A stretch of 58,112 nucleotides of DNA from Corinectria fuckeliana (GCA_019137255.1 WPDH01000131.1:844-58955); one strand, 5' to 3'; positions 46,360 to 57,409 are shown, counted from the stretch's first letter. Program-made: numbers and translations. Notes: generated by a model not told the origin, from the sequence alone.

Positions 46360-49254
46360 ATCCTTCACCTTCTTTCCAACCGACAAAATCTCGACATTTC
46401 ATGATCAACTCGGGACTCTACGGGATTTAAAGATGTCTCTCTTGGATACCTACACAATAGGGGCCATCTTCCCGCCGCAAGTCTCAATCGAGCTTGCCGG
46501 GACCAGGATACAAAGTTTTTTCGGAATGGAATCGCAGTAGCACAGAGACATGCGAGCAAGCGACTGGGAGCGGCCAGGAATCGGGGCAGCATCATCGCTA
46601 GATAGTGAACAAGAGCTTGCATGCCTGAACTTTTAATGTCTTTCCTCCCGATTAGTCCTCTTATGGTGAACGTCCTGACACCTAACAGCCGCAGCTCACT
46701 GTCTGGTAAAAAAAACTCTGGTGAGCATCGAGTGGGTGGCACTGGGTCTTGGAGATGGTGTGGCTGCGACAACCACAAATCGGCCGGGGCCTAGCCTTAA
46801 GCTTTACCATTGTCCGGGTTGTCCTGATTATTGTAGGATGCCGGGTGCAAGAATGGCGCATCTTAGGCTCCGAGGTATTGGGCTGCGTCCCTCCCTATCA
46901 GAGTAAGCTAGGGCAGAACTTCGCGTGTCGCTGGGCGATCGTCGGGTTACCGGTGTGGGGGTGGCTATTTGAACGACTGCAGGGTTGTGGCTGGAGAGGT
47001 GAATAGTGAGTTTGGACATGCACTTGCAGGTTGAAACGGACGAAGAGGAGGGCAGTTTCTTGCTGGTTAGTTTGGGGGAGGTTTGAGTTGTCGTAGTAAC
47101 CCCGAATCATTGTGCAGGGTGCGGGATACTAGTAGCTTTGGTTTCAAGTACTTTATGGCAACAATATGCAACCCCGGTTTCGTAGACGGAAAGGAGTTCT
47201 AGGAGAAGCAAATATACCTATAAATTATATGGGTATTTATTTGTAAATTTCTACCCATCTCCAATACCCTTAAGTGAATTTCCCAGATGTGCGGTGTTGA
47301 ATGATGTTCCGCGGACTCCTTGGTTCCCCGGCTTGGTACAGGGTAGGCTCCTGTCGTAGAAGTAAGTGTGTACTTATTACACGGCTGTGCTGTAGTCTAG
47401 GTGGGTTTCTACTAACACTTGTAAAAGGGACTTGCAGATACAGGCAGAAACGAGAAGTTTATTACAGGTGCTTTCATAATTGTATTTGGGAGGGTACTAA
47501 AGTGCCGACTTAATTCCACTGCGGTTGCCTGAGTACTTTGACTCCGTGACCTGCCTCGTCCTAACCTACCACCGGGAAACAAGAAGGTCAGCCTTTGACC
47601 AATAGATATTGCATTGTTGAAATCTGGTTTAAACCAAAAGACATCTGTCTACCGCATCCCATCCATGCCATCTTCGCCTCCTACTTAAAACGTGCTGTGC
47701 AGGCGAGGAGGCGATGTTTGGCGGTTCAACTGCGGGGATGACGGATGTACGGCATTGTAGAGTTGCCCGTTGGAGCGAGTGCTGCGCCATGAAACCGGGC
47801 GCCAAAAAAAGCCCCTCTCCTCCGATACATCAGACCTGAGAGATGCAGTAACAAATTGGCTTGGGATTTTCGTCGACTACAGCCTCGGGTGAAACTTGAC
47901 GTTGGATCGCACAGGCCATGAATAATTGCTAGCAGCAATGCCTACTTACAGCTACGTCATGGGTTTAGTCTGGGCACATGACCGCACCCGTGACTACGTA
48001 CATGTAATGCCGGTCTCCCGCCCGTCTACGTCTACTTTACGTCGTAGCACATTCACATTCCCATTCACATTCGAATTCACAATCACAGTCATTCGCGTCC
48101 GACAGAGCCGTGCAAAAGGAACATCGAAATGCACTAGAACCTTGTGAGCTAGGTGCTACCCACCCCTAATCAGTCGGGTCTCATTTGGATTGAGGCTGTG
48201 CCCGGTCATAAGCTGCGGTTGCTTTGTGCAAAAAAGGCGACCAACCAACTCAACAGGGATCGGATCCTCCCCGGCTCCGCAGCTTCGCAGCGATCCAGTA
48301 GGCTGGAAACTGAACGACCTTTCCAATTAGTGGATTTCGGAGCTAGAATTCTGTGCTTGCTGGCGGCTACTCCTACACAATCACGGGTTGCTCATGACCC
48401 CGACGAGACCAATCTCAAGGCCAGCTTCAAGGCCATCAGGCCAACAAGCCCGAGGACCATCAGCGTCCAACCAACCAACTGGCCTCGTCCTTCCTCATCT
48501 TGAGGCTGGCTTTTTCTTGGGTTTGGGGCTCGACTCATCCTGACCCCCTCTAATATCATGCCCCCATCTCCAGCTTTGCCCATGGGCTAAAAATACACGA
48601 CAAGAGGAAATCAGAAAACGCATGTCAACTCCATTTCTCGCACATCTCCCGCGCATCCACATCCACATACACCCACGTCCATCCTCTCTCGCATCTCACA
48701 ACGGGCCACTCTCTGTCCCCTGCTTTCCAATTCAACACCCGCCACTGAGTGCTCCCTAGCCGTTCGACCCGCTTGAGCCTCGCAAACCCGTCGCGGGCTA
48801 GCCATCTTCATCTCGTTTGAGTCCATCTACCTTCGCTTCAACACCGCCGCGTGTTCGATAGTCTCGGCATTGTCGTCCCGGGGCCGGGCTGTCAGTGAAA
48901 CGACTGCTACGGAGCACGGAGATATCGACTTCAAGACTGCAACCGGGCTCTCTCTTCTCTTCAATCTCTCTCGACGTCTGAACGCTTCTTTCTACCCCTG
49001 GTTTGTGGAGTACCAACCTGGTAGGCGCTCTTTCCGGCTCCATACCTACCGACCCATCAATCAATTAATTCCAGGCGCCAAGGGTGGATACCGGATAGGA
49101 GGAGCCGAGACGGGGGCGAGACACCGCCGGTTGCGCCCCGAGAATCACGGAGGTCGTACGGCATCCTTTTGACCTTACTTCCCGCTGATCTATCTGCACA
49201 CGGGTCATTCCATCCTTCGCAGTATCTGTTCTCTCCGGCCATTCATGACGCACC
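46360..49254. other. 2.9-kb gene-poor region before the HET gene
   Basis: It holds the metallothionein 3' end and the HET gene promoter. A degenerate CATTCA repeat lies at about 48046-48092. AT-richer sequence occurs near 47200-47280. Open frames on both strands (48153-48503, 49065-49694 minus overlapping the HET start) are not recognisable. No RNA gene was identified. Confidence 0.35.
48046..48092. repeat. Degenerate CATTCA tandem repeat
   Basis: Roughly seven units of CATTCA, CATTCC or ATTCAC type in a row. It is intergenic, probably from replication slippage. Confidence 0.5.
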
Positions 49255-51780
49255 ATGCCGGACATGCTGGAACCCCCCACTCCCACCACCCCCGATAGGC
49301 CCGTCCTTGAGAGGCGGCGGTCGCGGAACCCGCTCAAGAACCTCATGCAGCACCTCTCCGTGGAGCCGCCCCAAGATGACGATGAGCGACAGCCCAGGAG
49401 AGGGTCGCTGATCCGCCGCATCAGCTGGCGCAACAGCCGCAGCCCTTCAGCCCACTCGGATAGGTCTGGCGGCCAGCCGCAAGATCCCAATCTGTGCCGG
49501 GCGTGTGCCGGCTGGGCCGCCGACATCGACTCGACCTTCGACGAGATGGACTTTTCCTTCCTCAAGGCCTTGAACCCGGGGTCCGCCGACGCCTTTGACA
49601 ACAAGGAGCACTCGCTGGGCCGGCTGCAGGAGCTTGAAGAGAACCGCTGGTCAACCAAGTGTCCTCTTTGCAAGCTGCTTCTCTCCGTCCACATCCCCAG
49701 CGAAGGCGATGGCGATCTCTATCTCTCGGGCTTCTCCAGCCGTGACACCAATTATTTGATTGACACAAATACCATGTACGAGCAGGAGCACCCAGCCAAG
49801 GGCAAAGGAAAGGGATACAGCCCGGCGTTTCTGGGAGTCGTCCCCAAAAAGAGCGGCGACGGCGCCCTCAGCTGGGATGTGAACGCCGACTGGTTCCGCG
49901 GCGCTGGAATGCTTTACAGGACCATGCCAGAGTCCCAGACAGAACTCCTGAGCGCCGTGAGCGCCGTCAGCGGAAGATCTGAAGGGAAGCACTCGCGAGG
50001 TCCATCTTTGTCGGACAACCACGGCTGGATCAAACGGGGGATCTGGGGTCGTGAAATTGACCAGGCTGTTGACATGGCTGTTGGACAGGATTGGCTGCGC
50101 TACTGCGAGTTTTATCACCAGGGACGATGCGGACGAAAGCCAGTCACGCGCGAGCTTCCTGGATTCCGCCTCGTAGATTGCGCAAAGAGCCCACCTAGGG
50201 TGGTTGACGCCTCCATCACCGAGCGTTACGCAGCGCTCAGCTACGTGTGGGGGAGGAAAATAGAGACAACGGAGACGACGTGGCCCAAGGTCATCTTGGA
50301 CGCCGTCGTCGCCACGAAGGATATGGGAGTTCGGTATCTGTGGGTAGATCGGCTCTGCATGGATCACTTGAAGCCAGCAGACAAGCTACGGCAGATTGCC
50401 CGGATGGACGAGATATTTGAGGGGGCGATATTCGCAATCATTGCCGCATGTGGCGAGGATGCGAACCATGGCCTGCCTGGGGTGGGCTCGACAACTCGGC
50501 CAGCTCAGCCTAAGTACGAGTTTGTCAACTCCGACATTACGCTCGTCTCAAGTCTCCAGGACCCGAGACTGGCAGTCAAGAACTCGGCATGGTACACAAG
50601 GGGCTGGACATATCAAGAGGGTCTGCTCGCGCGGAGACGACTCATCTTTACGGACCAGCAAATGTATTGGGAGTGCGAGGGCATGTGCTGCCCAGAGTCG
50701 CTGGTGCTGCCCTTGGAGATGTATCACGACGTGGAGGAGCAGCGCATGTGCGACTTTATGCGGCCAGGCCTCCTCAACGGCGTTTCGTTTATCGACGGGA
50801 GCTGGGAACGGTGGAAACGGCTTCCGAGCAAGGCCGAAGTGCCGAGCACGCTGAGCATCTTCCGCGAGGCGGATCAACACATCATCAAGTATACGCGCCG
50901 CGACCTAACGTACGACGAGGACTCGCTCAATGCTTTTCTGGGGATTTCACGACGACTCGAGACGAGCATCGGCCGAGGCAAGGTGGTCAACCTCTTGGGA
51001 ATCCCCGTCTGGGCACCGCCGAAGGACGAGCGGACCGGCCCTCCCCGGACACGAGATCTTTTCGCGTTGTCGACCTGCTTCTGGCACCACAAGGACGGCG
51101 CGGTGGCGCGGCGACGCCCTCACATGCCTAGCTGGACGTGGGTAGGCTGGAAGGGCGCCGTCGACCTGTTTTCGTCGATTGTCGTTGCCGACCCTGAAGG
51201 CAAGGCCAAGGAACGGAAGCATAACGCCCACCACTACGTCACGGCGACTCAGTTCACTCGAAACGACTCTGCATCCTTGCGGTGGACGTACTCTCCCAAC
51301 ATCGTCCTCATCAACCGCGATGGCAGCGTTGCTTACGACTTTGGAGCTACGGATCTCGCTTCCGGCAGTTCCCCGAGGCCGCCCGCTCTCCCCATCCAGC
51401 CCTACGGGATCCACGTGCCGAACCCGCTCGTTCTGGACCGGGTCAAGGCGCGGACGCACGCGGGAGGTTGGATCTTCAACCGCGTGAGCGTGGACGTGCG
51501 GTTGAGCCGCGGCGCAGGCGGCGGCATCCGCGAGTACATCGAGCGGCACGCCAAGGGCGAGCAGATGACGGTGCTGTGGTTCGTCGAGGAAGCGTTGATC
51601 ATGCTGCTGGTGGTGGAGCGGACGGAGCGCGAAGGCCGGGTGGTGTGGGAGCGGGTGGGACGGATGCGCATGAGCTTCCCGGAGGAAGCCAAGGAGGTGG
51701 TGCGGCGGTATGGGAAGCTGGAGAAGATGGTCGAGGACCTACCACTGCGGCGCTTGGGCGGGGATATTGTCATTGAGTAG
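49255..51780 (+). CDS. HET-domain (heterokaryon incompatibility) protein
   Basis: A single exon of 841 residues. Residues 1-90 are Pro/Arg/Ser-rich and probably disordered. A Cys-containing segment (CRACAGWAADID, CPLCKLLL at about 82-145) resembles the zinc-binding-like lead-in found before many HET domains. The HET core has YAALSYVWG (325-333), then MGVRYLWVDRLCMD (357-370), IARMDEIFEGAIFAIIAA and a TRGWTYQEGLLARRRLIFTDQQMYWEC block (about 445-470). The C-terminal 300 residues have no motif I can name. HET proteins mediate non-self recognition and cell death after hyphal fusion in filamentous ascomycetes; most members of this large family are untested. The usual HET signature order is intact, so it could be functional. 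Confidence 0.92.
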   Translation: MPDMLEPPTPTTPDRPVLERRRSRNPLKNLMQHLSVEPPQDDDERQPRRGSLIRRISWRNSRSPSAHSDRSGGQPQDPNLCRACAGWAADIDSTFDEMDFSFLKALNPGSADAFDNKEHSLGRLQELEENRWSTKCPLCKLLLSVHIPSEGDGDLYLSGFSSRDTNYLIDTNTMYEQEHPAKGKGKGYSPAFLGVVPKKSGDGALSWDVNADWFRGAGMLYRTMPESQTELLSAVSAVSGRSEGKHSRGPSLSDNHGWIKRGIWGREIDQAVDMAVGQDWLRYCEFYHQGRCGRKPVTRELPGFRLVDCAKSPPRVVDASITERYAALSYVWGRKIETTETTWPKVILDAVVATKDMGVRYLWVDRLCMDHLKPADKLRQIARMDEIFEGAIFAIIAACGEDANHGLPGVGSTTRPAQPKYEFVNSDITLVSSLQDPRLAVKNSAWYTRGWTYQEGLLARRRLIFTDQQMYWECEGMCCPESLVLPLEMYHDVEEQRMCDFMRPGLLNGVSFIDGSWERWKRLPSKAEVPSTLSIFREADQHIIKYTRRDLTYDEDSLNAFLGISRRLETSIGRGKVVNLLGIPVWAPPKDERTGPPRTRDLFALSTCFWHHKDGAVARRRPHMPSWTWVGWKGAVDLFSSIVVADPEGKAKERKHNAHHYVTATQFTRNDSASLRWTYSPNIVLINRDGSVAYDFGATDLASGSSPRPPALPIQPYGIHVPNPLVLDRVKARTHAGGWIFNRVSVDVRLSRGAGGGIREYIERHAKGEQMTVLWFVEEALIMLLVVERTEREGRVVWERVGRMRMSFPEEAKEVVRRYGKLEKMVEDLPLRRLGGDIVIE

Positions 51781-52748
51781 GGGGGTGCATGCGGCAGCGT
51801 AAAGTGCGTTGCTTGGGACAGCTGCTTTCTTTGGCAAATACGCACCGGAAGACATGGTGGACTAGCAGATATTAGTTGGGAAAATTGTAGCATTTTGTAA
51901 TTTGATAGGGTAAATTGGGAAGATGGAGAAGGGTACTCGGAGTGCTGTTCCTGAGATGTTATACTTGCTGTCCATGCCGAGTGACTAGATCAGGGGAAGG
52001 AGTGAAGATGGATAGGAATCTATATCGTAACTTGACCAATTCGCTACATACTATGTAGTACTACTGCATCCCGGGAGCCCTTCGGCTTTGAAGCTCGGCC
52101 CGTACCGTGGATGTACCCGGAGGTTGTACAGAAACGAGGCAGTGTTGGGTATCCACACGGATCTTAATCTTAACGTTACGACATGTTTCGTTCGTCACCC
52201 CCGTCGATCACGGACCGCTCATTCGGCAATTGGGACAATCTACCCCGGACTTTGCGCAATTTCCGGCGACCCATGGAGACTGCGCATAGACTATCGCATC
52301 TTGTAGATATACGTACATATCTTGAAGACGGATGGAATGCCCGTCCAGTCAGCACCCCCACTGTCGCAATCGGCCGGACGAGTCAGACAAAGGAGACTTA
52401 GGCGCTGTAACGTGCGGCAAGGTACGGTAACATGCTGGCTGTAAGGCTTGGGTCTAGTGGCCCTTTCAAGGCTTTGCTAAGGTGCCAATGGAGACCCGTG
52501 GACGTCATTTCAAGCCCCCCAAAGCCCCAAAGCCCCCACACCGGAAGCCGATTGTCCTATCCATTTACGGCGTCGTTTTTTCTTACATCCGATGCTTCCG
52601 CCCGTCAGTTGTCGATCTGTTTCTTGCGAACTCCGGCTCGACTCCGAACTCGGGCTTCTGTCTCTTGCACCTGATCCATCTTCCGTCCTCCTCCCATTGT
52701 AGAATATATACACACATATATATATATATATATCGAGGCTCTGTCACC
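51781..52748. other. Intergenic region, HET gene to CRAL-TRIO gene
   Basis: About 970 bases with the HET gene 3' end and the CRAL-TRIO promoter. Small frames such as 52183-52401 have no recognisable content. The proximal promoter ends in a TA repeat. Confidence 0.4.
52706..52732 (+). promoter_or_regulatory. (TA)n tract and probable TATA element of the CRAL-TRIO gene
   Basis: A run of ACACACATATATATATATATATAT ends 17 bases before the ATG at 52749. It offers TATA-like sequence but is unusually close to the start codon, so the leader may begin inside it or the true start may lie further down. As a dinucleotide repeat its length may vary between strains. Confidence 0.4.
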
Positions 52749-54260
52749 ATGACCGCCGACCACCACCGCCACCTCGCTACCGCTTCCACCGCCGGGCCGG
52801 CCACCCGCGTCAAGTCGTCGGCTTCGACCATCGCCGAGCACGCCTACCCTCACGGCCACCTCACGCACCTCAGCCCGCAAGAGGAGGATGCCTTTGCCCG
52901 CTTCAAGGATGTGCTGGAGGAGAGGGGCCTGTTGAAGCGAGGACCCCCGCCGTCCCACGACGATCCCTTGCTGCTGTACGTTCTCGTGTTCCCTGTTGTG
53001 AAGCTGCTCCAGCCGTGTTTGATTTGGCGTGCTGACACAGGTGGCCGTGGTAGCCGGTATCTGCGCGCCCGCAGATGGAATGTCGAGGATGCGTACCAGC
53101 AGTTCAAGGACACGGAGGACTGGCGAGCAGCCAACGACATCGATGTCCTCTACCACACCATCGAGCTCGATGCCTACGAGCAGAGCCGTCGTCTGGTGCG
53201 TGGCCGTCTTCTCGACACGGGACGAGACAAGAACTGACATCTCCAGTACCCGCAATGGACCGGCCGTCGCGACCGCCGCGGGATCCCCCTCTACGTCTTC
53301 GAGATCCGCACCCTCGACTCCAAGTCGGTCGGCGAGTACGAAAAGGTCGGCGCCTCCAGCACCTTCTCCAAGGCCAAGTCGGACGGCAAGACGCCGGCGG
53401 GCCTGCTGCGCCTCTTCGCCCTCTACGAGAACCTCACGCGCTTCAACATGCCCTTCTGCACCCAGCTGCAGGACCGCGAGTTCCCCGGCATGCCCATCAC
53501 CATGAGCACCAACATCGTCGACGTGTCCGGCGTCGGCCTCAAGCAGTTCTGGAACCTCAAGGCCCACATGCAGGTCGCCTCGCAGCTCGCCACCGCCCAC
53601 TACCCGGAGACGCTCGACCGCATCTTCATCATCGGCGCGCCCATGTTCTTCAGCACCGTCTGGGGCTGGGTCAAGCGCTGGTTCGACCCCATCACCGTGT
53701 CCAAGATCTTCGTGCTCGGCAGCCACGAGGTCAAGGCCACGCTCGAGAGCTTCATCGACCCCCGCAACATCCCCAAGAAGTACGGCGGCGAGCTCGACTA
53801 CACCTTCGGCCAGCTGGCCAACCCGGACCCGGGCTGGGCCGGCGTCGTCGAGTGGGACAACGGCCACACCACCTTCCCTAGCGGGCCGCTGCTGTGGGAG
53901 GAGACGGACGGCGGCGCGCGCCTGGCGTGCGTTGCCCTGGGCGCCAAGGGCGGCGTGCTCCGGAACGAGAGGGTGTGCACCGTGCCGAAGACCTTCCCGG
54001 CCCCGGCCCGCCCGGAGGACGACGAAGCGAAGCTGCAGACCATCGGCGTCAGCACCAGCACCGCGACGGAGGCGACCGACGGCACGCAGACGACCGACGG
54101 CACGCAGACGACCGACTCCGACACCCGCGACGACGGCGTGCAGACCGACGACACCCTCCTCAGCGACGACGTCCAGGAGAAGCTCAAGATCGGCGGCGAC
54201 GAGAAGGGCAAGGCCGTCGTCGAGGCGCCGGCCCCCGCGGCCCAGACGGCTGCGGTATGA
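52749..54260 (+). CDS. CRAL-TRIO (Sec14-like) lipid-binding protein
   Basis: Exons 52749-52975, 53054-53195 and 53247-54260 give 460 residues. Introns are 78 bp (donor GTACGT, acceptor GGTAG) and 51 bp (donor GTGCGT, acceptor TCCAG). Splicing rebuilds DDPLLLRYLRARRWNVEDAYQQF, the hallmark of the CRAL-TRIO N-terminal helices (about 40-115). The lipid-binding domain follows (about 130-310), with RRGIPLYVFEI, TNIVDVSGVGLKQFW, YPETLDRIFIIGAP and FIDPRNIPKKYGGELDY, the last being the typical Sec14 exit motif. A further beta-rich region (about 325-385) may be a GOLD-like domain. The tail is acidic with two copies of a TDGTQT unit. The family moves or presents phosphoinositides and other lipids between membranes. 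The specific ligand is unknown. Confidence 0.92.
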
Positions 54261-54791
54261 GAAGGCGACGCATCGCATGCAACGGCGATGCCGGAATCGT
54301 ATAGAGCAGAGGATTATTTCAATACACATACCCGGGGTTAGGATACGGTTTTCTCTTTCAGGAGGACGAGCTGGGACGGACTTTGGTAATCTGGCTTTTG
54401 GGTATATCGATGGGAGATTGGGCCGGACTACGTCGACGGGACACGAATTGGATGATGCTGACAGGAAACAATTGGACTGAGCTGACTTGGATTAACGCGT
54501 CATGGGGAGAGAGCTTAGGCAACATAGCTGGGGGTACATTTCTTGGTTGCTGGTTGGAGTACTGTATGTTGAAACATATGCGTATCGCTGAATAGGTCGG
54601 CTGGGCATGTCTAAACCCATCTCGCTTCACAGATAGATAGACTAATGCCACCTGCCACATTTGGTTCATGCCATGTCATGTGTTTATCTCACCTGAGATG
54701 GCTGGCAACGTCTATCGCCCAAACTTTACCATCTTAAATCCACGCCCAAGAACTCCCCGTCTGGCCTTGTCTAGTTCCAGCCCCCCCCCCT
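54261..54791. other. Convergent 3' intergenic region
   Basis: About 530 bases between the stops of the CRAL-TRIO gene and the MDP-1-like gene. A C-run occurs at 54781-54791, next to the MDP-1 stop. No gene was seen. Confidence 0.35.
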
Positions 54792-55529
54792 TCACGCCGT
54801 CGTCGTAGTCGCCGTCTGAGCGTATCCCCTTCTCTTCCGCCACTTTTGCACACCTGCCTCGATCTCGCTCCACGACGTACCGTCACGCACCAGGTACATG
54901 GTGACGCCCAGGCTCTCCGTCTCAAAGTTCCTCGCCTCGTCATCGAAGAACAGCATGTCCTCGTAGCGGATGCCCGTGCGCTTCTGCAGCACCTCGAAGT
55001 GCTTCAGCTTGCTGCCCGGGTACGCCTCGACCCCGCCGTCGAACAGGTCCACGGCGCGCTTCGCCTTCTCGGGCTTTCCCGACGGGGGCGCGTCGGCGGG
55101 CGGCGGCGGCGGCGGGATGTGCACCATCTTCAGCATGTCGCGGGCGATGTTGGGCGTCGGGGTGCGGCTCGCGACGGCCATGCGCACGCCGGCGCGGGGC
55201 AGCGCGTACAGGATGCCGGGGACGTCGGCGTAGAAGGCGAAGTCCTCGCCGTAGCGGTCGGTGGCGGCGGAGTGGTCGGCGTTGGGCTTGAGGGGCATGG
55301 TGACGTGGGTGTCGACCCAGAAGGGCCACAGCGTGTAGTCGAGGTCGAAGACGACGAGCTTCGGGAGGGGGAGGGAGGGGTCTGCGAGCGAGGCGGGGAG
55401 CAGCGAGAGGCCTGCTGCTGCTGCTGCTGCTGTTGTCGTCGTCGAGGTGGAGGAGGTGGTGATGGAGGAGAGGGAGGAGAGGGTGGACGAGCTGGAGGGG
55501 AATGCGTTTTTGGAGAGCTTTTTCGGCAT
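54792..55529 (-). CDS. MDP-1-type HAD phosphatase (magnesium-dependent phosphatase 1 family)
   Basis: A single exon of 245 residues from the ATG at 55529. The HAD motif I is VVFDLDYTLWPFWVDTHV with catalytic Asp62 and Asp64. Motif II is the Ser/Thr of VASRTPTPNIARDML. Motif III/IV is LFFDDEARN. DYTLWPFW is typical of MDP-1, which hydrolyses phosphotyrosine or sugar phosphates in vitro. A Pro-rich loop (HIPPPPPPADAPP) interrupts the cap region. The first 50 residues are Ser/Thr/Ala-rich, with an Ala run encoded by a CTG repeat. An in-frame ATG at 55634 would add 35 residues rich in Ser, Pro, His and Arg with no acidic residue, possibly a mitochondrial presequence; I keep the shorter form because its start has better context. 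Human MDP-1 has 176 residues. Confidence 0.85.
   Translation of the reverse strand: MPKKLSKNAFPSSSSTLSSLSSITTSSTSTTTTAAAAAAGLSLLPASLADPSLPLPKLVVFDLDYTLWPFWVDTHVTMPLKPNADHSAATDRYGEDFAFYADVPGILYALPRAGVRMAVASRTPTPNIARDMLKMVHIPPPPPPADAPPSGKPEKAKRAVDLFDGGVEAYPGSKLKHFEVLQKRTGIRYEDMLFFDDEARNFETESLGVTMYLVRDGTSWSEIEAGVQKWRKRRGYAQTATTTTA
55410..55441. repeat. CTG/CAG trinucleotide repeat inside the MDP-1-like gene
   Basis: CTGCTGCTGCTGCTG on the plus strand, followed by TTGTCGTCGTCG. It encodes an Ala run and adjoining Thr residues in the N-terminal low-complexity part of the phosphatase. It is likely to vary in length between strains. Confidence 0.6.
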
Positions 55530-56782
55530 GATGGTGGTGGTTTGGGTTGGCGGGCTTGAGTGGAAAAGTCGGGAGGGCGCGAGGAGAGGCGACAGGATGG
55601 TGTTTGGCGGCGATGGATGATAATGGTGGAGCAAGGAGAGCTTATGGTGTTGAGGAAGGCTGCCTTGCGTGCTGCGATACCGCTGCCAGCCTGCCCGTCA
55701 TCATGCTCGCTGATTTTAGGGCTTTTCGGCGATGCCCCGCAGTAGTAATCTGCAGTGGGGGGAACGAACGGCCTAGTTACCACCGAGGGAGAGTGGAGTG
55801 CACGTGGTTGTATCAACGTGTTTAATCGTGCGCCTGTTTCATCTATCGCATTGGACAGAGAAAAAAAAGAAAGCCGGAGTCCATGTTGGGCAATGGGTAG
55901 ATAGACAGAGGCTTGTTGGTCTCTTTTAGCGGCAAATGCGCTGCCGCGCCTGGGCCGATATCTGCACCTTGGCGTTGGTCTCGACAGCCTCAGCAGGCTC
56001 AAGCTGCCTAAGCCACTTGAACCATCTACCCCGGAGTAACTTGAACGCCAGGATAGGCAACACTTTCCTAGACGGGAAATTCTTGTACACCTCTGCCCGT
56101 TCCCGCGTTTCACTGATTCAGGAAAACCCGGGGAAGCGTCACTAGCGGGACTGTGCACCTCGACACCCACCACATGGCAGCCACGCTCCGCTCATCCCGA
56201 GACCACGGTAGAAGAAGTCGTTATAAGTGAAGTTCGGGATGCACAGACTTTATCTTAACTACTGACTGCACACTAACACGGGTCTGCGGGAATATTCATG
56301 GGAAAAAGGTTGCAACGCTCCTCGCCTGAACGATAACTCCTTGTTTTCCATGGCCCTCCGAACCCCGAAACATCCACAGCCACAACGCCGACATATCCCC
56401 CTAATAAACCAGCGAAGCGAACTAATGGCCTCTGCTAACCCCGCCCCCGACATCTGAAGAAGCCATGTGATTCTTCTCTTTCGCTTCGCCTGCGACTCAT
56501 TGGACCCCCTCCAGCCATTGACCCCATCCTCGTTTCCCACTAGCCGGGGCCCCGGAAGTCCCTAGATTGCCAAAAATGACCATTGCTCAGTTGCTAATTA
56601 ATTACCCCGCAGTTTCTTCTGGTCTCTGGCGTTTGCGGGGGGCCAGCCATTTCCAGTGCCACCCACGCCCGCGCTGAGTCAGGCTCTGTCGCCGCTCCTG
56701 GCAAATAGCCATGCCTTGATAGGTCCAGACTCTCCAGTGTTTCCGCCCGCTTTCGGGCAAAGTTTCCCCTTCAGGCATTCTA
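55530..56782. other. Intergenic region up to the right AT-rich flank
   Basis: About 1.25 kb holding the MDP-1-like promoter and sequence up to the transposon edge. Small frames on both strands have no recognisable content. GC content stays normal until about 56820, so the compartment edge is sharp. Confidence 0.4.
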
Positions 56783-56855
56783 CGGAAGGCCATAGGGCCC
56801 GGTGTCTCACATCAACTTTTTTTAGAAATTTCGCTAGAGTCACCCTATACTATAC
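56783..56855 (+). repeat. Terminal inverted repeat, right copy
   Basis: It starts CGGAAGGC directly after TA (56781-56782) and is the inverted match of 531-599. A CGGTGTCTCACATCAAC block keeps CpA sites that are TpA in the left copy, so this copy is less RIP-mutated at its tip. Confidence 0.8.
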
Positions 56856-56856
56856 G

Positions 56857-56976
56857 CTCATATAACCCTATGCGCCCTCATATAACCCCGTTTTACGCAT
56901 ATTAATTAATCCCTAAATATTTTTAAGTTTTTTTTCACTAGAGTTACTTAATATAATACGCCCTTATATAATCCTG
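56857..56976 (+). repeat. Subterminal repeats of the right transposon
   Basis: Three copies of a CGC(T/C)CTCATATAACCC-like unit, the last with C-to-T changes. Subterminal repeats of this kind are usually transposase-binding sites in DNA transposons (established for hAT and Mutator-like elements); here that role is inferred. Confidence 0.5.
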
Positions 56977-57409
56977 TTATACGTATTTACTAAGATCTTA
57001 GGATTAGGGGTATATAACCTTAGGTTATATACCTAGCTATAGCTTAAAAAAACCTCTTGCTATAACTTAATTTTTCTTTTCCTTTTCTTTAATATTATAT
57101 TCCTAGGTATAAATACCCCCCCCTTTTAATCAGATTTACACTACTATATCACCCCTTTAATTACTGTTCTTTCGTGTGTGGTTTCACACAGCTAAAAGCT
57201 ACATTTTAATACCTGTTTTGCCCACTTTAGCCCACTTTTAATAACCTTTAATTTCCTACGCATCTGTGTATAACAGCAAGCTAACCTTTATTCTAATAGG
57301 AAGTATTACCCTATACTCGCCCCCCCCCCCTCCCCCCCCGCTGCTAATTATTCACGAAAATATACCTCTCTATATAATTATATTCTTATATATAATATTA
57401 TACGACAAA

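Noticed and set aside
52605..54329. A long minus-strand open frame (574 codons) opposite the CRAL-TRIO gene
   Set aside because: It is the mirror of a GC-rich coding region; its Val/Gly/Glu/Ala-rich product has no domain, and the plus-strand gene has clear family motifs and introns.
54846..55559. A 237-codon plus-strand frame rich in Gly, Val and Arg
   Set aside because: It lies entirely opposite the MDP-1-like gene, whose HAD motifs are clear.
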